Assembly: GCA_026545225.1 (NCBI GenBank)
Contig: CM048846.1
Coordinates: 59,648,270 to 59,712,269, forward strand
Direction: 5' to 3'
Length of the DNA: 64,000 nt
Origin: Cornus controversa
Lineage: Eukaryota; Streptophyta; Magnoliopsida; Cornales; Cornaceae
Shown: positions 33,091 through 44,230 of the stretch, one piece after another
Layout: every line of letters begins with the position of its first letter
How positions within the stretch are numbered: position 1 is the stretch's first letter
Notes under the pieces: model-generated
Told to the model about the DNA's origin: nothing
The model's input: only the letters and a program-made list of their open reading frames with translations
The model's database searches: none
Program-made: the position numbers and the translations under genes

Positions 33091-33270
33091 TCTCTTTCTC
33101 CTTCTTTCTCTCTAATTTGAAGCCCTAACACTCCCAATTTCTTTGAAACTCACTACAATAAAAAGGGCTTTGGCACCGAAATCCTATGTCTCTTTCTCCT
33201 TCTTTCTCTCTAGTTTGAAGCCCTAACACTCACAACTTCTCTAAAACTCATTACAAGAAAAAAGAGCTTT
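33091..33270 (+). repeat. tandem duplication (~97-bp period) inside the CACTA element
   Basis: Two copies of a pyrimidine-rich segment followed by TTTGAAGCCCTAACACTC and then CACTACAATAAAAAGGGC or CATTACAAGAAAAAAGAGC. The ends of the units look like the element's own terminal sequence. Confidence 0.75.
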
Positions 33271-33647
33271 GGAAGCAAAATTTTAAACTGCTGCAATAGA
33301 TATCCTAAAGCCTCTTCACAAAATTAGGGTGTATCTCCCTAAAATTCTTGCTTTTCGAATGGAACTTTGAGATGCCATTACAGCTCTGAAATTCATCATT
33401 TCACCAAATTATCTTTGGTATGAAAGAAGAAATCTTCAAGACGTCATTGCTCTGAAATCATTATTTCGATACACCATTGAAGCTTAATTTCGCCATTGAA
33501 GCAATTACACAAAATTTTGATGTGTAATTCCAGTCATCAACTTCAGTATGCATGTCTTTTTCTTACTTCAAGACATTATTATCTTTTCTCTGGTATGTAA
33601 GAAGCAGCAGCAAACACTTATATTCAATTAATCAATAAATCATTTCA

Positions 33648-33675
<28 letters not shown>
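33648..33675. repeat. (AT)n microsatellite
   Basis: 28-base AT run inside the CACTA element. Confidence 0.9.
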
Positions 33676-33678
<3 letters not shown>

Positions 33679-36600
33679 AGAGCAACAAACTAAACGCAGT
33701 ACCAACCTCTAAGCTGTTACGATTTGAACAAAACACTACAAAACATATGAATTGTTGTGTGATTGAGCGAGTTTGAGTGGGTTTCTTTGGCTAATTTTCA
33801 ATACGAAGCTTTGATTTGAGTGAATTAGTTGGTTTTCAAAACCCCTAAGAGGTTGTATGTGTTTTGGCTGAAAAAATCAAATAGAGTTGTATGTGTTTTG
33901 GCCTCATAAGTAGATGAATCATTATGTGATGGTGTGAAACTTTTAATTCTTGTACTTATAGACATGATTTGTTCATCTATGAATTGAGTTACATGTACAA
34001 AATTTGGTAATGTTGTTAAATTATATTGACCACAAGAAAATTTTGTTGTCACAATTTTTTCACCTAATACTTGATGATTAGAATTTATTTCACTATTATT
34101 TATTGAAATATGGTTTGTTTTTCATTATGTTCTGTAACATTTATTCAGTTTGGTTAGTGGAAAACTAGATCCAGTTTTTATACTGGAAATTTAAATGGTA
34201 GATGTCCAAGTCACTCATTTCCTTTATTCAGGCATATTGATTTCTTATGAATGTTCAAATGGCCTTTTCTTAGTATAAATCTCAAACTTGTGGCATAAAA
34301 TTTCATGAGAAAAAATTCCTGATTAAATAATTTAGCACACCTCATCCTTGGTTATACTGGCACAATCTACAATATACTGCAGTCGGATTTCTCTTCACAA
34401 CCTTCATGTATAGCATGTATAGAATTGATGTTTGGGACGATGTACTGGGATCCTGGCTCCAAAAGATGAGCTACAAATAGAAGTTCAAAGGATTTTAGGA
34501 GTTTAGAGTCATGTGGTCTCTTATCACCATATTAATTTAATCATAATATCTGTATTGCAGGATAAGGCAGTAAGACCTATTTTATGCTATGGGTTCTGTG
34601 TATCCTACCATTCTCTTCCTAGGTATTCAAAAAGACAAACCACTGGTGATTTCTTACTCTTTCACTTCCTAGTCTCCATTTTCCATGGATTTTTATACCA
34701 TAATTTGATTTCATACAAATTTCTCTTCATGCTCTCTATTTTATCTATTTCCATGCTTTCTTTGGGCATAGTATCTTGTTGGAATTCCTGTAGTTGTAGT
34801 TTTGGGTTTGGCACTGTATTTAAAAGGGAAAGGCCTTTGGATTAAAATTTTATCGGGGTCTATAGTACTAACAACTTTTTTTTCTTCTAATAACTAGTTA
34901 TAAAGATTGGAAAAAAATAGGGGTACTGATCCAAACTTCTCTCTAAAGTTGATTTATTATTTTTTTCAACACTTAGTGTTCAATTTGATGTTTTGGTATG
35001 TGGGCCAATTTCACTTGGAAATCCATAACTACTTTGGATTGAATAAATCCTTCATTGTTGTGGTAATTTGTAGTTCAAGTTTTTATATGCATCTACCAAG
35101 AAAATATTGGAGTATACATCAACCGAATGAAATCCATATAGTTGTAAGGTCACACATGTTGACATTATGGGTGCAATATCATCTGACTGTACTCTTTGTT
35201 TCCTTTTCTTTCCTTTTCCATTTTTTTCTTAGGGTTTCTATAGAAGCAACTTATGCACTTACCCACTGCTTAATAAATTGGATAACAAAATTGTTGTTAG
35301 CTTTTAATTTGTTTGTATTTTATTTCTCCTTTCTTCGGGTCTTCATTTTCTTTTGTAATTGTTATTGCAATTTTTCTCTTGGATTAGTTATTCATCTATT
35401 AATTATATGAATTTTATTATACGAGACTAAAACAATTTATTTTCAGGTGAAACATGCATTTGATTAATTACTTTTTTGGATGTTCCGGCCACTTATTGTA
35501 ACACTATGACAATGTTTGAAATAATGCTAATTCCTTTGTTGATAAAATATGATCACAACAGAAATTTGAAGTTGCAATTTTGTTAATTGAAAGAGATAAA
35601 TCATGTTTTTTAGTGTCATAAGATTTTATAGAGAATTAGATAGTTAGATGAGAAGCTTTAGGCCTTCATTCTATATGTACACCACTGGACTACAACTCAC
35701 ACTTTAAGCTAGGTAGAGATTTTCGCCTGACTATTGGTGGGAGGATGGCCTTTAAAGTGACCACTATAGACTTGTTTAAAGTTGCAGTCGATAATAGTTA
35801 TGGAGGATTGGAACAACTATGATTCAGTGTTATCTTATTTTTTATTTTTGGGATTCACTTGGCCAAGCTTCGAACAACTATGGAAGCTTTGAGTGCTTGG
35901 TAGGATATAAAGTGAAAAAGAAAGTCAAGCCAGTGTAGCAAGCAGCCAGTTGTGCCTTTGATGGAATAATGGAATGAGAGAAAATTTTGAACATTTGAAG
36001 GGGCGGGTTGCCAGTTTTGAGATTTGGACATATTTCGTTGCTTTCCTTGTATTTGGCATATGGGAGTACCTTAGTATTTGGATAATTTTTCTATAGTTTT
36101 TTTTGGGGAGAGATGAGTGGATGATCTTTGCTTTTCTTTCTTTCTTTCTTCACTTCTTCTCTCTCTCTCTCTCTCTCCCTCTCTCTTTTGGTATTTGTTT
36201 ATATGATGCCTTTACATGAGTTGTGTTCTCTGTATTAATTTTCTTTTATCTGTTGAAAGAATATGTAGGCTAGGCAGGAAATAATAAATGTTTGAAACTA
36301 AGTGTGATGTTCTATGAAACAAATAAAAATTTTGTTTACTTTTCTTCTCCTCATTTGTTTACTGATTTCAATATATTATGCATTCAAGTATGAAAGATAT
36401 GCTTACATATATATATTTCTAGTTATTTTATTGTTTCACAAGAGGTTACAGGAAGTACCGAAAGAATTTTTCAGTTGTGGTTAGAGAACTGTACTAGTTG
36501 TATTGTGATTCTGATTAAAAAACATTAATCTCATGTTGTAGCTAGGGCTCCATTTTAGCTTGATATTAGTTCATTTTTAATTTTTGCTTGTATAGCTCTA

Positions 36601-37198
36601 GATTTTATATTATTTAAGCTAACATTGCTAGGACTCCTGTTTAATACCATATAATTTCTTTAATATGTAGTTCTAAAATATTGGCACTTGAGCGTTTCAA
36701 ATCTGGCCTCTACTTATGATTCTTCTAATGCAGTATTAAGACAATTTCCATGGAGCTATGTGGGTTGTGGATGAATTCTTTATTTATACAAAGTTAAGTT
36801 GAATTTTTGTATGGAGTCTATGAACCATTGCATATTAAAATTGAAGTGTCTAAATTTTTGTTGTTTGGTTACAAGGCTTGGTGAGTGATATTGGTTGTGT
36901 AGGCGGAGTTTGGTTGGGAACAATGTGTAAGCAGGCAAATAAATTTTTTTATTAAAAAAACACACTTTCTACCACAGGCTAAGCGCGTTGTAGAAAATAG
37001 TCACTCTCTACCACAGGCCCAACGCCTGGTAGAAAGTAATTTTCTAATATGGGCTGAGCCCGTGGTTAAAAATAATACTTTCTACCTATGCCCGTGGTAG
37101 AAAGTCCTTCAGCTACTACGACACCGGATACCACGATGGGCCAAAACCACCGTAAAAGCCCTTTTTGCCCGTCGTAAAAAGCTTGATTTCTTGTAGTG

Positions 37199-37890
37199 GT
37201 TGGTCCTTTAACTCTTTCAACTCAGCCAATGCCATTCGGTACGGTGCCATAGAAATGGGTGCAGTACCTAGAGCAAGTTCTATAACAAACTCCACTTTTC
37301 ATTTTGGAGGCAATGATGTCAAGTCCCCCGAAAATACATCCATAAACTCACATACTACACGAGAAATCTCTCCAAATGTCCCCTCATCACCATCAACTAG
37401 CAAGCTTGCTAAGAAATACCCAAATCCTTTCTGATCACTAGGACTATGCGAAGAAGACAAATAGAAGTTGTCTCGCTCTCCCACAAAGAAAACATTAACA
37501 CCCTCCGGTGTGCATAAGGTCACTCTTCCCCGATAACAATCAATGTTGGCCTTGTAGGTTGATAGCCAATCCATACCCAATATCACATCGAAACTAGCCA
37601 TATCGAGGAGAATGAAATTAAACACTTATCGGTGTCATGAAATCTTGATCTCGTAAGACCGACAAACATTACCTAAAGTCATTCTACCTCCAACTGGTGT
37701 ATCAATGGATAAAATCGAGTCCAAAGATGACACCTCCAACCCCAAATCACAAACAAATCCATATAAAATGAATGAATGTGATGCACTCGAGTCCACTAAA
37801 ACTCTAGCCTACAAGCTAGATACAAGGAATATACCTCGGACAATTAACGGTCCTGCTAAGGTCTCTAATAGAACAAGAGTGAATGCACAG
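37199..37890 (-). pseudogene. G0 gypsy: protease and RT N-terminal part
   Basis: Minus strand from 37890: VRGIFLVSSL, then LVDSSASHSFI, the protease active site with Ser in place of the catalytic-triad Gly, [50 protein letters not shown], and MAPYRMALAEL. It stops at the CACTA insertion. A stop lies near 37625. Co-linear with Gyp1 17650-18310. Confidence 0.85.
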
Positions 37891-38874
37891 CCCTGTGCTC
37901 ACTGACCTTGCTATCCCATACCCTGATGTCCAGACTACTGATTAGGGGCACTAGACGTGGCTCCTTTAGTCGGTGCCCACAATCTCTAAATAAATGGCAC
38001 TGTCGGTGGTGGTGGCAATGCCTTAAAGCCTGACTGTGGAGTAGAAGGCTGTGTATGATGCTGCTGTGAACCAACCCCACTCTGAGTACCCTTCTTCTGT
38101 AGACAATTCCAACTAATGTGCCCCATCTGCTAACAATGGTAGCACTTCTTTTCTGCCACAGAAGTAGTCTACCCTTAAATACATTCAGACCTATAATGTC
38201 TAGGCTTCTAATAGTTGAAACAGACCACTCTAAACTGTGAAGATCTAGTAGGTACAACCACTGATGGTGTCAATTGGGCTTGTTGCCCTTGTAAGAATGA
38301 CCCACCATCCATTTGCTTCTTTCTATCACGATTGTCCTGAAGGGAGCCCATGCTCCTCGCTTGGTTCTTTGCTTCCCTTATCCTTTGATTGTCATCGCCG
38401 AACTCCTCGGCTATTAATGCATTCTCCACTACCATGGCATAGCTCGTCAAACATAAGACTACAACTCTATCCCTTATGAATGTTCGGAGACCTCTCACGA
38501 ACTGTTTGATCTTAGGCTCCTCAGTTGGAATCATCTCTCGTGCAAAACGAGCCAAATATGTGAACTTGGTCTCGAATTCCATTACTGTGATCAAGCCTTG
38601 AACCAACTCATAGAATTCCCACCTCAAGTTATCCTTCATCGTCACTAGAAATTACTTCTCAAAGAAAAACACTTGACACATATCCCAATCCATCGTCTCA
38701 ATGTTATGGTAGTTTCCTATGAATTTCCACCAACGGTTGGCCTCACCCTTAAGGTAATTGGTGGCCACTTTCACCCTTAGGTCCTGTTCTATTTCAAGTA
38801 CGGTAAGGAGTGTAACAATTTCGTCCAACCAATTTTCTGCCACCATAGGATCAAATCCTCCCGAATATGTTAAT
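37891..38874 (-). pseudogene. gag: G0 gypsy gag lacking its N-terminus
   Basis: Minus strand from 38874: LTYSGGFDPMVAENWLDEIV, KGEANRWWKFIGNYHNIETM, then a stop near 38650, FYELVQGLITVMEFETKFTY and RIREAKNQARSMGS. Zinc-knuckle remnants follow (VCFNY, CYHC-MGHISWNC) with several stops. Co-linear with Gyp1 16610-17640. The first ~55 codons are found inverted at 38875-39180. Confidence 0.85.
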
Positions 38875-39180
38875 GGACTGTGCTTACTTGTTTGTTATGA
38901 CATGCTAATTGTGAAGTAACTTAGCATGTGTGAGTGTGCATGAATAGAATTGGAGAATGATATTCATGCTTTAGATTTAAAAGTGTCATCTTTTCATCTA
39001 TATAGAAATATGCCACCACATAGATCTTGTGGAGGAGTACCGGTAGTTGCTCCTATAGATGGAGAATGGTTTACGCATGATATGGTTGCGACCATGTGAT
39101 AAATAGCTAGGGAGATGCAAGAGGAAACACAAGTAACACAAGCTCCGCCAAGATACCAAGTTGTTGGTATCAGATACTTC
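38875..39180 (+). mobile_element. inverted segment of G0: leader plus gag N-terminus
   Basis: Reads on the plus strand: a leader similar to Gyp1 16290-16420, then from 39011 MPPHRSCGGVPVVAPIDGEW and FTHDMVATM with stops, REMQEETQVTQAPPRYQVV. Both neighbours are on the minus strand. Its content is what is missing between the G0 leader (39181-39256) and gag codon ~55 (38874). Confidence 0.7.
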
Positions 39181-39301
39181 CCTTCTCAAACTTACATATA
39201 ATATGACCATTCCCCATCGTCCCTAGGTATTCCAACCTAAAACTTTGATACCAAGTTGTCACGCTCCAATTTTTGACTCTCGGATAAGAGCGAGGGAAAT
39301 G
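39181..39301 (-). mobile_element. G0 leader, primer-binding site and 5' LTR end
   Basis: Minus strand: LTR end GGAGCGTGACA at 39257, then the PBS-like TGGTATCAAAG (39244-39254, two mismatches from the initiator-Met PBS), then a leader with AGGTTGGAATACCTAGG like Gyp1 16180. Only 45 bases of LTR remain, because another LTR starts at 39302. Confidence 0.8.
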
Positions 39302-39690
39302 TGTAAGAACCGGGACCAATTTTGGCCGATTTTCTTTTCATTTTTATTTAAATGTATATAAATGATTATATATGTGTTTTAAATGTAAAATACATGTTTA
39401 GAGAACTTATTTGAGGTTTGGGTAAGTTTTCGGAGCGTTTGACAAAAGTTGACTTTTTCGGATCTAGTTGACTTAGGGCGCGGGCCCAGAAAATTTAAAA
39501 GTGTCAAAATAACTCCAAATTTGGAGGGTAGGTTAAATAAAATATTTGACGTGCTACAGAATCAATTTTGTGTCAATAAATGGAAAGGTAGTGTCATTTT
39601 TGTAAATAAATGTAAGTTAAATTCTATAAATAGCAAGAGAAAATGCCCAACCCTCATTTAGCATGCTCAAAACATAAAATGACAAGAGAC
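39302..39690 (+). mobile_element. 5' fragment of a gypsy LTR (family C)
   Basis: Begins TGTAAGAACCGGGACCAATT, like the starts of the other LTRs (TGTAGAGACCGTGACC), inserted 45 bases inside the G0 LTR. Homology to LTR starts fades and the LINE begins at about 39690. The rest of this LTR was not found. Confidence 0.65.
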
Positions 39691-39710
39691 GATAGGGTTA
39701 AGGTTTACTT

Positions 39711-40525
39711 GTGGTGGCTTTGCGTGGAGGTGACAACACTAATATGGAGGGGGGTCTATCCTCCTCCAGCCCCCCGACGGTGAGTCTTGGCCGGTTTAGG
39801 TCCCCTCAACGCTCTTCATGGAGGAGTCTCTTTGAGAACTCCACAGATTCCTTCTTTCAGAACCTTCAGTACTATGATGGTGTGCGAGGTAAAGTTAGTA
39901 TACCAATTGAGGATGTCGCGGATGATGTTGAATACTGGAAGAATTCAGTAATCGGGTATATGATGGGTAAGAAACCGTACTATCCATTTTTTAAGTCCTT
40001 CATTGAGAGACGATGGTGCAAAGATTTCACTCTGGTCTATTTGAAGGAGGGTTTTTTCATGGTTTATTTTCATACAAAGGAAGATTTGCAGAAGATTTTA
40101 CGTCTAGTTCACATGTTTGAAGGGCGTCCGATTATATTGAAGAAGTGGTGTAAAAATATAAATCTTGAAAAAGAAGTCCTAGGATCGGTTCCAATCTGGG
40201 TGCGGATATTTGGATTACCTATTCATTGTCAGAATCCTATGGTGATCAAAAGTGTGTTCATAGTTTTCAAAACCTATCTATAAGGATGATTCTTCGAAGA
40301 ACAAGGGCAGCGATCAATATATTCATGTTATGGCTGAAGTAGATGTGCATGATGATCTTCCTAAATCGATGATGGTGGGCTTTCATGGGGTGGACTACCT
40401 GATCCATTTTAAGTATGAATGAAAACCACAAGTCTGTCTTTTTGTAAGCGTGTAGACCATTTGGTCGATAAATATCCTCAAAAACTTGTGAAAGAGAATA
40501 AGAAAAAAGGGGTGGATAAATGAGT
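39711..40525 (+). pseudogene. LINE ORF1, DUF4283-like with zinc-knuckle remnant
   Basis: 190-residue frame from MVALRGGDNTNMEGG. Residues ~75-175 match the DUF4283 RNA-binding domain of plant LINE ORF1: WKNSVIGYMMGKKPYYPFF, DLQKILRLVHMFEGRPIILK, VPIWVRIFGLPIHCQNP. A frameshift near 40240 and stops follow (HDDLPKSMMVGFHGVDYLI in another frame). It would encode an RNA-binding protein of the LINE particle. Confidence 0.8.
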
Positions 40526-41149
40526 GGTCAAGATACACGGTAGGTCTCACCATTTAGATGATACAATGGTTCATGGGGGTCCGAGTGAGCCGGTGAACAA
40601 CCACAATTCATTTGCTGCTCTGGCTTCTTCTGAAGAGGATAATCCGTCATCTTCCCCTGTTCAGGTTTTGGTGTCGATGTCCATAGTGCTGGACGATGTG
40701 GCTGAGACTTGCGTGACTGAGGGGGCCATTGGTTCACCTCCATCTTCCCCTATCCAGTTGTGTTCAGACCCTCCTAATATTGCGGATACTGGTGGGTTGC
40801 CTTCTCCTTCTAGTAAGTCTTCTCCATTTTCCCATTATGGTGTACCATCACAAGAACCTTTCCAGCAGGTTCAGTCCCTTTCGTCAAAGATACTCGTGAA
40901 TTGTTATACCCTTCTCCTTCTGGTAAGGCTACACCTTCTCAACCTGGAGAGCCTCAATTAAACAAACCTTTAACGTCGGATATGAAAAAACTAGTTAAGA
41001 AAGGTAAAAAGAAGAAAAATGAGGTTATGGAACCCATCTCAAAGGTTACTCGAAGTAAACTAGCAGGTGGAGCTCTTCCACCACCCCCCTTCAATGATTG
41101 GGTGCTGGAACGTCCGAGGTATGAATTGACCTCATATGCAGAAAGAGAT

Positions 41150-41820
41150 TAAGTCATGGACTGCCTCTCATAGTTATGTTATTGCTATTCTTGTGGAGAC
41201 TTGAGTTAGAGAATATAATTTTGCTAGAATCTCAAACAAAGTCTGTCCTGGTTGGAGTTGGAAAGCCAGCTATGTCTCTCATCCAGGTGGTCAGATCTGG
41301 GTTGGGTGGAATTATGCTTTGTTGAAGGTTGAAGTGTTATTCTCGGATGCTCAACATATGTTCATCCATTGTAAGGTCCTTGCTACTAGAATTGGTTGTC
41401 CTATGTCGGCTGTATACATAGCCAACACCGACAATGAAAGGAATGATCTCTGGCAGAGTCTAAAGTCTCAGGCTATTGATAGCCTGTAGCTGGCAATTGG
41501 GGATTGGAATATGGTTTGATTTCATTCTGAAAAAGTGGGGGGGTCGGCGTATTCCTCAGGCCTTGTTAGATGAATTTAATAGTGTTCTGCATGCCGTTGG
41601 ACTGGATGATTTACCAGTTAACAATAGGTCATGGTCCTGGTCTAATAAATAATCTATTCAAAAGCGAATTTGTGCTCATCTTGACAGAGGTCTTGTTAAC
41701 GCGGAATGGATGAATATGTTCACAGACTCTAAACTCTCTCTTTCTACAACCTCACTTTCGAATCATTATGGTATGATTGTCAAATGGGCGTCCACTTGCT
41801 CACTTGGTCTGAAACCTTTA
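41150..41820 (+). pseudogene. LINE ORF2 endonuclease region
   Basis: Spread over frames with stops: GGQIWVGWNYALLKVEVLFS, AQHMFIHCKVLATRIGCPMS, the motif AIGDWNMV equivalent to the GDFN box, HLDRGLVNAEWMNMF, and SNHYGMI equivalent to the SDH box. These are AP-endonuclease features that nick target DNA in L1-type elements. Confidence 0.75.
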
Positions 41821-42813
41821 AGTTCCTAAAAAGGTGGTGTTTTATGCCTGAAGTGGAGACGATAGTGGAGGAGGCCTGGAAGTCGGTGGTTTCTGGTAAT
41901 CCTATCCATAAACTTCTAAAGAAGCTTCGAATTTTGAAAGATAAACAGAAAGGTCATCTCAACCAACAGATTCTGGAGGCTAGGAAGGTTTTGAATGATA
42001 TTTAACATCAACTCTTGAATGACCCTTTAAACGAGTCTTTGTTGCGCATGGAGAAAGAGTCTTCCTTAAGTTTGGAGAGTTTGTATGATTTTGAGAATAT
42101 GCTCTTGGTTCAAAAATCCCGGGTGACTTGGCTCAAAGAAAATGACAAGTGTTCTCAGTTTTTCCATCAAAAGGTCAAGCAACGGCAAAATAGGAATGCG
42201 ATTAGCTCCTTGTTAAATGATGAGGGTGCCTATATTGAAGACTCTGCGGTTGTTAAAGAATGGGTGGTGCAATTTTATGATAACCTTTATAAGGATTCCC
42301 CTACGATTATAACAGATCTGGTGCCTGCTAGACAAGTATTAGGAGAGCATGAAAAAGAAGGGCTTGAGAGAGCAGTGGGTCAAGATGAAATTAAAAGGGT
42401 CGTAATGGACATGAGTCCAGACAAGGCGCCTGGAGCTAATGGGTTCCCTCCTCGATTTTTTCAGAAGTATTGGTCTGTCGTTGGTTAGGATATGATAAAG
42501 GCAATTTAACATTTTTTCCAGACTATTTCTCTTCCTCAAGTAGTTAATAGTACTTTTATTACTCTGATTCTAAAAAAGGATCAAGGTTTAAAAGCTTCAG
42601 ATTATCGGCCAATTTCCCTTTGCTCTACTCTTTATAAAATCATCTCAAAGGTGATGGCAAACAGGATGGCTATTGGGTTACAAAGATTGGTGGGTCTTGA
42701 GTAGGCAGCTTTTGTGAAAGGGAGGAAAATTCATGATAATCTCATGCTGGCGTCTGATATGGTGCAAGGCTTCAATAATAAGAGAGGTGATACTGCCATG
42801 GCAGTGAAGATTG
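41821..42813 (+). pseudogene. LINE ORF2 reverse transcriptase, N-terminal half
   Basis: RVTWLKENDKCSQFFHQKVK and DEIKRVVMDMSPDKAPGANG are classic non-LTR RT upstream motifs. A stop follows at 42488, then LKASDYRPISLCSTLYKIIS, VMANRM and AAFVKGRKIHDNLMLASDMV with one stop before it. It ends at MAVKI, where an acidic motif would follow, at the junction with Athila sequence. Confidence 0.85.
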
Positions 42814-44230
42814 GTGTTGCTCTTACTATGACCATTCGGGATATCGCTGCTTACATCGGGTGTCCACATGAGGAACCCAAAGATCTTCACTTGGGAGAGG
42901 AAATCTGCTAGTTTCCCAACATTCCTTCCCACCTTTCTATTTCTCCATGATCCGACACACGTGTTAGGGTCATTTTTCGGATCCGACACCAACTCCTACA
43001 CCACTAAATCTTTGTGCCCATAGAAATTGTGGTTCTTCGACACAATTTTTCAACGGAATGCACATCCTCTTGACCACCAATTAGATTGTCGGGGCGAGTT
43101 TTTGAGGGCTTTGTATGCCCTTCATTCCAGTTTTTGGTTCTCCATTCTGGCCGTTATTTGGGGACAGATATCCCAGGTATGGGAGCAGCTTGTTAATAGG
43201 CCCACTCCGAGGACGGCCACTGTTAGCCTGTTGTTCCCCTTTCTTATCACAGCTCTACTCTGTCATACGCACTTCCACATTCTGCTTGATGAGATTGCGA
43301 GTGAGGCACCCCCTCAATTTACCTTTCAGCGATGGAGTAAGATGCTTACCCATATGCTGCTTGTTCCTAATGTCTCTCCAGAGGAAGAAAAGGGCGATCC
43401 TATCATGGACACACTTGAGGGAGAGGACATTGACATGGCTAAGGCCGACTCCGATACCCCTGCCATGAGCCTCGCTGATTACAACTATTTGGCCACGGGC
43501 TTAGAGTGTCTCAGTGCCAGCCTCAGCAGTTGCAGGTGGAGTTCGCCGAGCATCGCCAGCAGACGAATGATTTCTTAGGTACTATCGACGAAGGCATGGT
43601 TAGTCTGATGCAAGACAACAACCTTGCACTTCAGCACCACCGTCAGACTGACGTGCGCTTAGATGCCATTATAGCGGGCCAACGTCAAATCCAGCAGCTG
43701 CTTAGGCAGGCACTGGGCCTCGACGCTTCTACTTCTGCTTTGCCACCGCCGCCTCAGCAGTAGTTATAGTTTTCTTATTATTATTCTTAATTTGTATGTA
43801 TATTTCATTTCTGTTATGTTTTTGTATACTTACAGTCATTAAACTGTTTGATGCCTTGTTTGGTACCTTGTTGCTTTAGGAAGTAATTCTTTTGTATTCC
43901 ATAAAGTCCAGCATTTGTAATAACACATGTTTTAATTATTGGAATATTATCAGCTTTTTCTTTGTCTTTAAATATTATTTCCATCTTTTCTTTTACTTAT
44001 TTTCCCGTTCTTGTATGTTATGTTAATATGTAGTTGTACTTGTGCAGGTTTTGTTGCCCCAAGTATCCAATGCACACCCATGTCCCCATGTATTCACTAC
44101 CCTTACACGGTTGATGTTTTGACTTTTTGAGACCCATCAATCCACCAGTAATATTGTTCTAACTCTTCTTAGTTCAAACATTAAGGACAATGTTTAATTT
44201 AAGTTTGGGGCTATGGTACACTTGCATACA
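42814..44230 (+). mobile_element. 3' part of an Athila-lineage element
   Basis: Carries the post-pol ORF region of Athila-type elements and ends near the polypurine motif TTTAAGTTTGGGG (about 44200-44213), preceded by ACATTAAGGACAATGTTTAA, a combination highly typical of Athila/Cyclops elements. No LTR could be recognised after it. The left end is a sharp join to the LINE RT. Confidence 0.7.
43027..43763 (+). pseudogene. Athila-type extra ORF ('putative plant transposon protein'-like)
   Basis: 183-residue frame from 43027, then a shift near 43510 into QLQVEFAEHRQQTNDFLGTI and ALQHHRQTDVRLDAIIAGQR, a coiled-coil-like C-terminus ending PPPPQQ. The first part (TATVSLLFPFLITALLCHTH, FTFQRWSKMLTHML) resembles the domain found between pol and the 3' LTR of Athila elements or in their first ORF. 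The function of that domain is unknown. The assignment rests on remembered family resemblance and on the PPT downstream. Confidence 0.55.

Larger units (their letters stand above)
32538..37198. mobile_element. non-autonomous CACTA (En/Spm-type) DNA transposon; TSD GTT
   Basis: 4661 bp with ends CACTACAA and TTGTAGTG and a 3-bp duplication GTT (32535-32537, 37199-37201), inserted in the G0 RT. Subterminal regions (32570-32790 and 36965-37185) hold many inverted repeats of TTTCTACCACGGGC type, the usual transposase-binding zones of this superfamily. No transposase domain is recognisable. The interior is AT-rich with pyrimidine-rich stretches, so it must depend on a transposase in trans. Confidence 0.9.
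39691..42813 (+). mobile_element. LINE (L1-like), 3'-truncated
   Basis: Contains ORF1 (DUF4283-like), an AP-type endonuclease remnant and the N-terminal half of a reverse transcriptase in the expected order. The sequence changes to an Athila element at about 42813, before the catalytic YADD/FADD box. No poly(A) tail or target duplication was seen, so it was cut by a later event. Confidence 0.8.

Noticed and set aside
34907-35410. 167-residue hydrophobic plus-strand frame in the CACTA element
   Set aside because: Composition of AT/T-rich DNA read as Phe/Leu/Ile; no transposase motif, no splice logic, no conserved segment.
43027-43578. An envelope-like gene of the Athila element
   Set aside because: No signal peptide, transmembrane or coiled env layout visible; it fits better the uncharacterised plant transposon domain.
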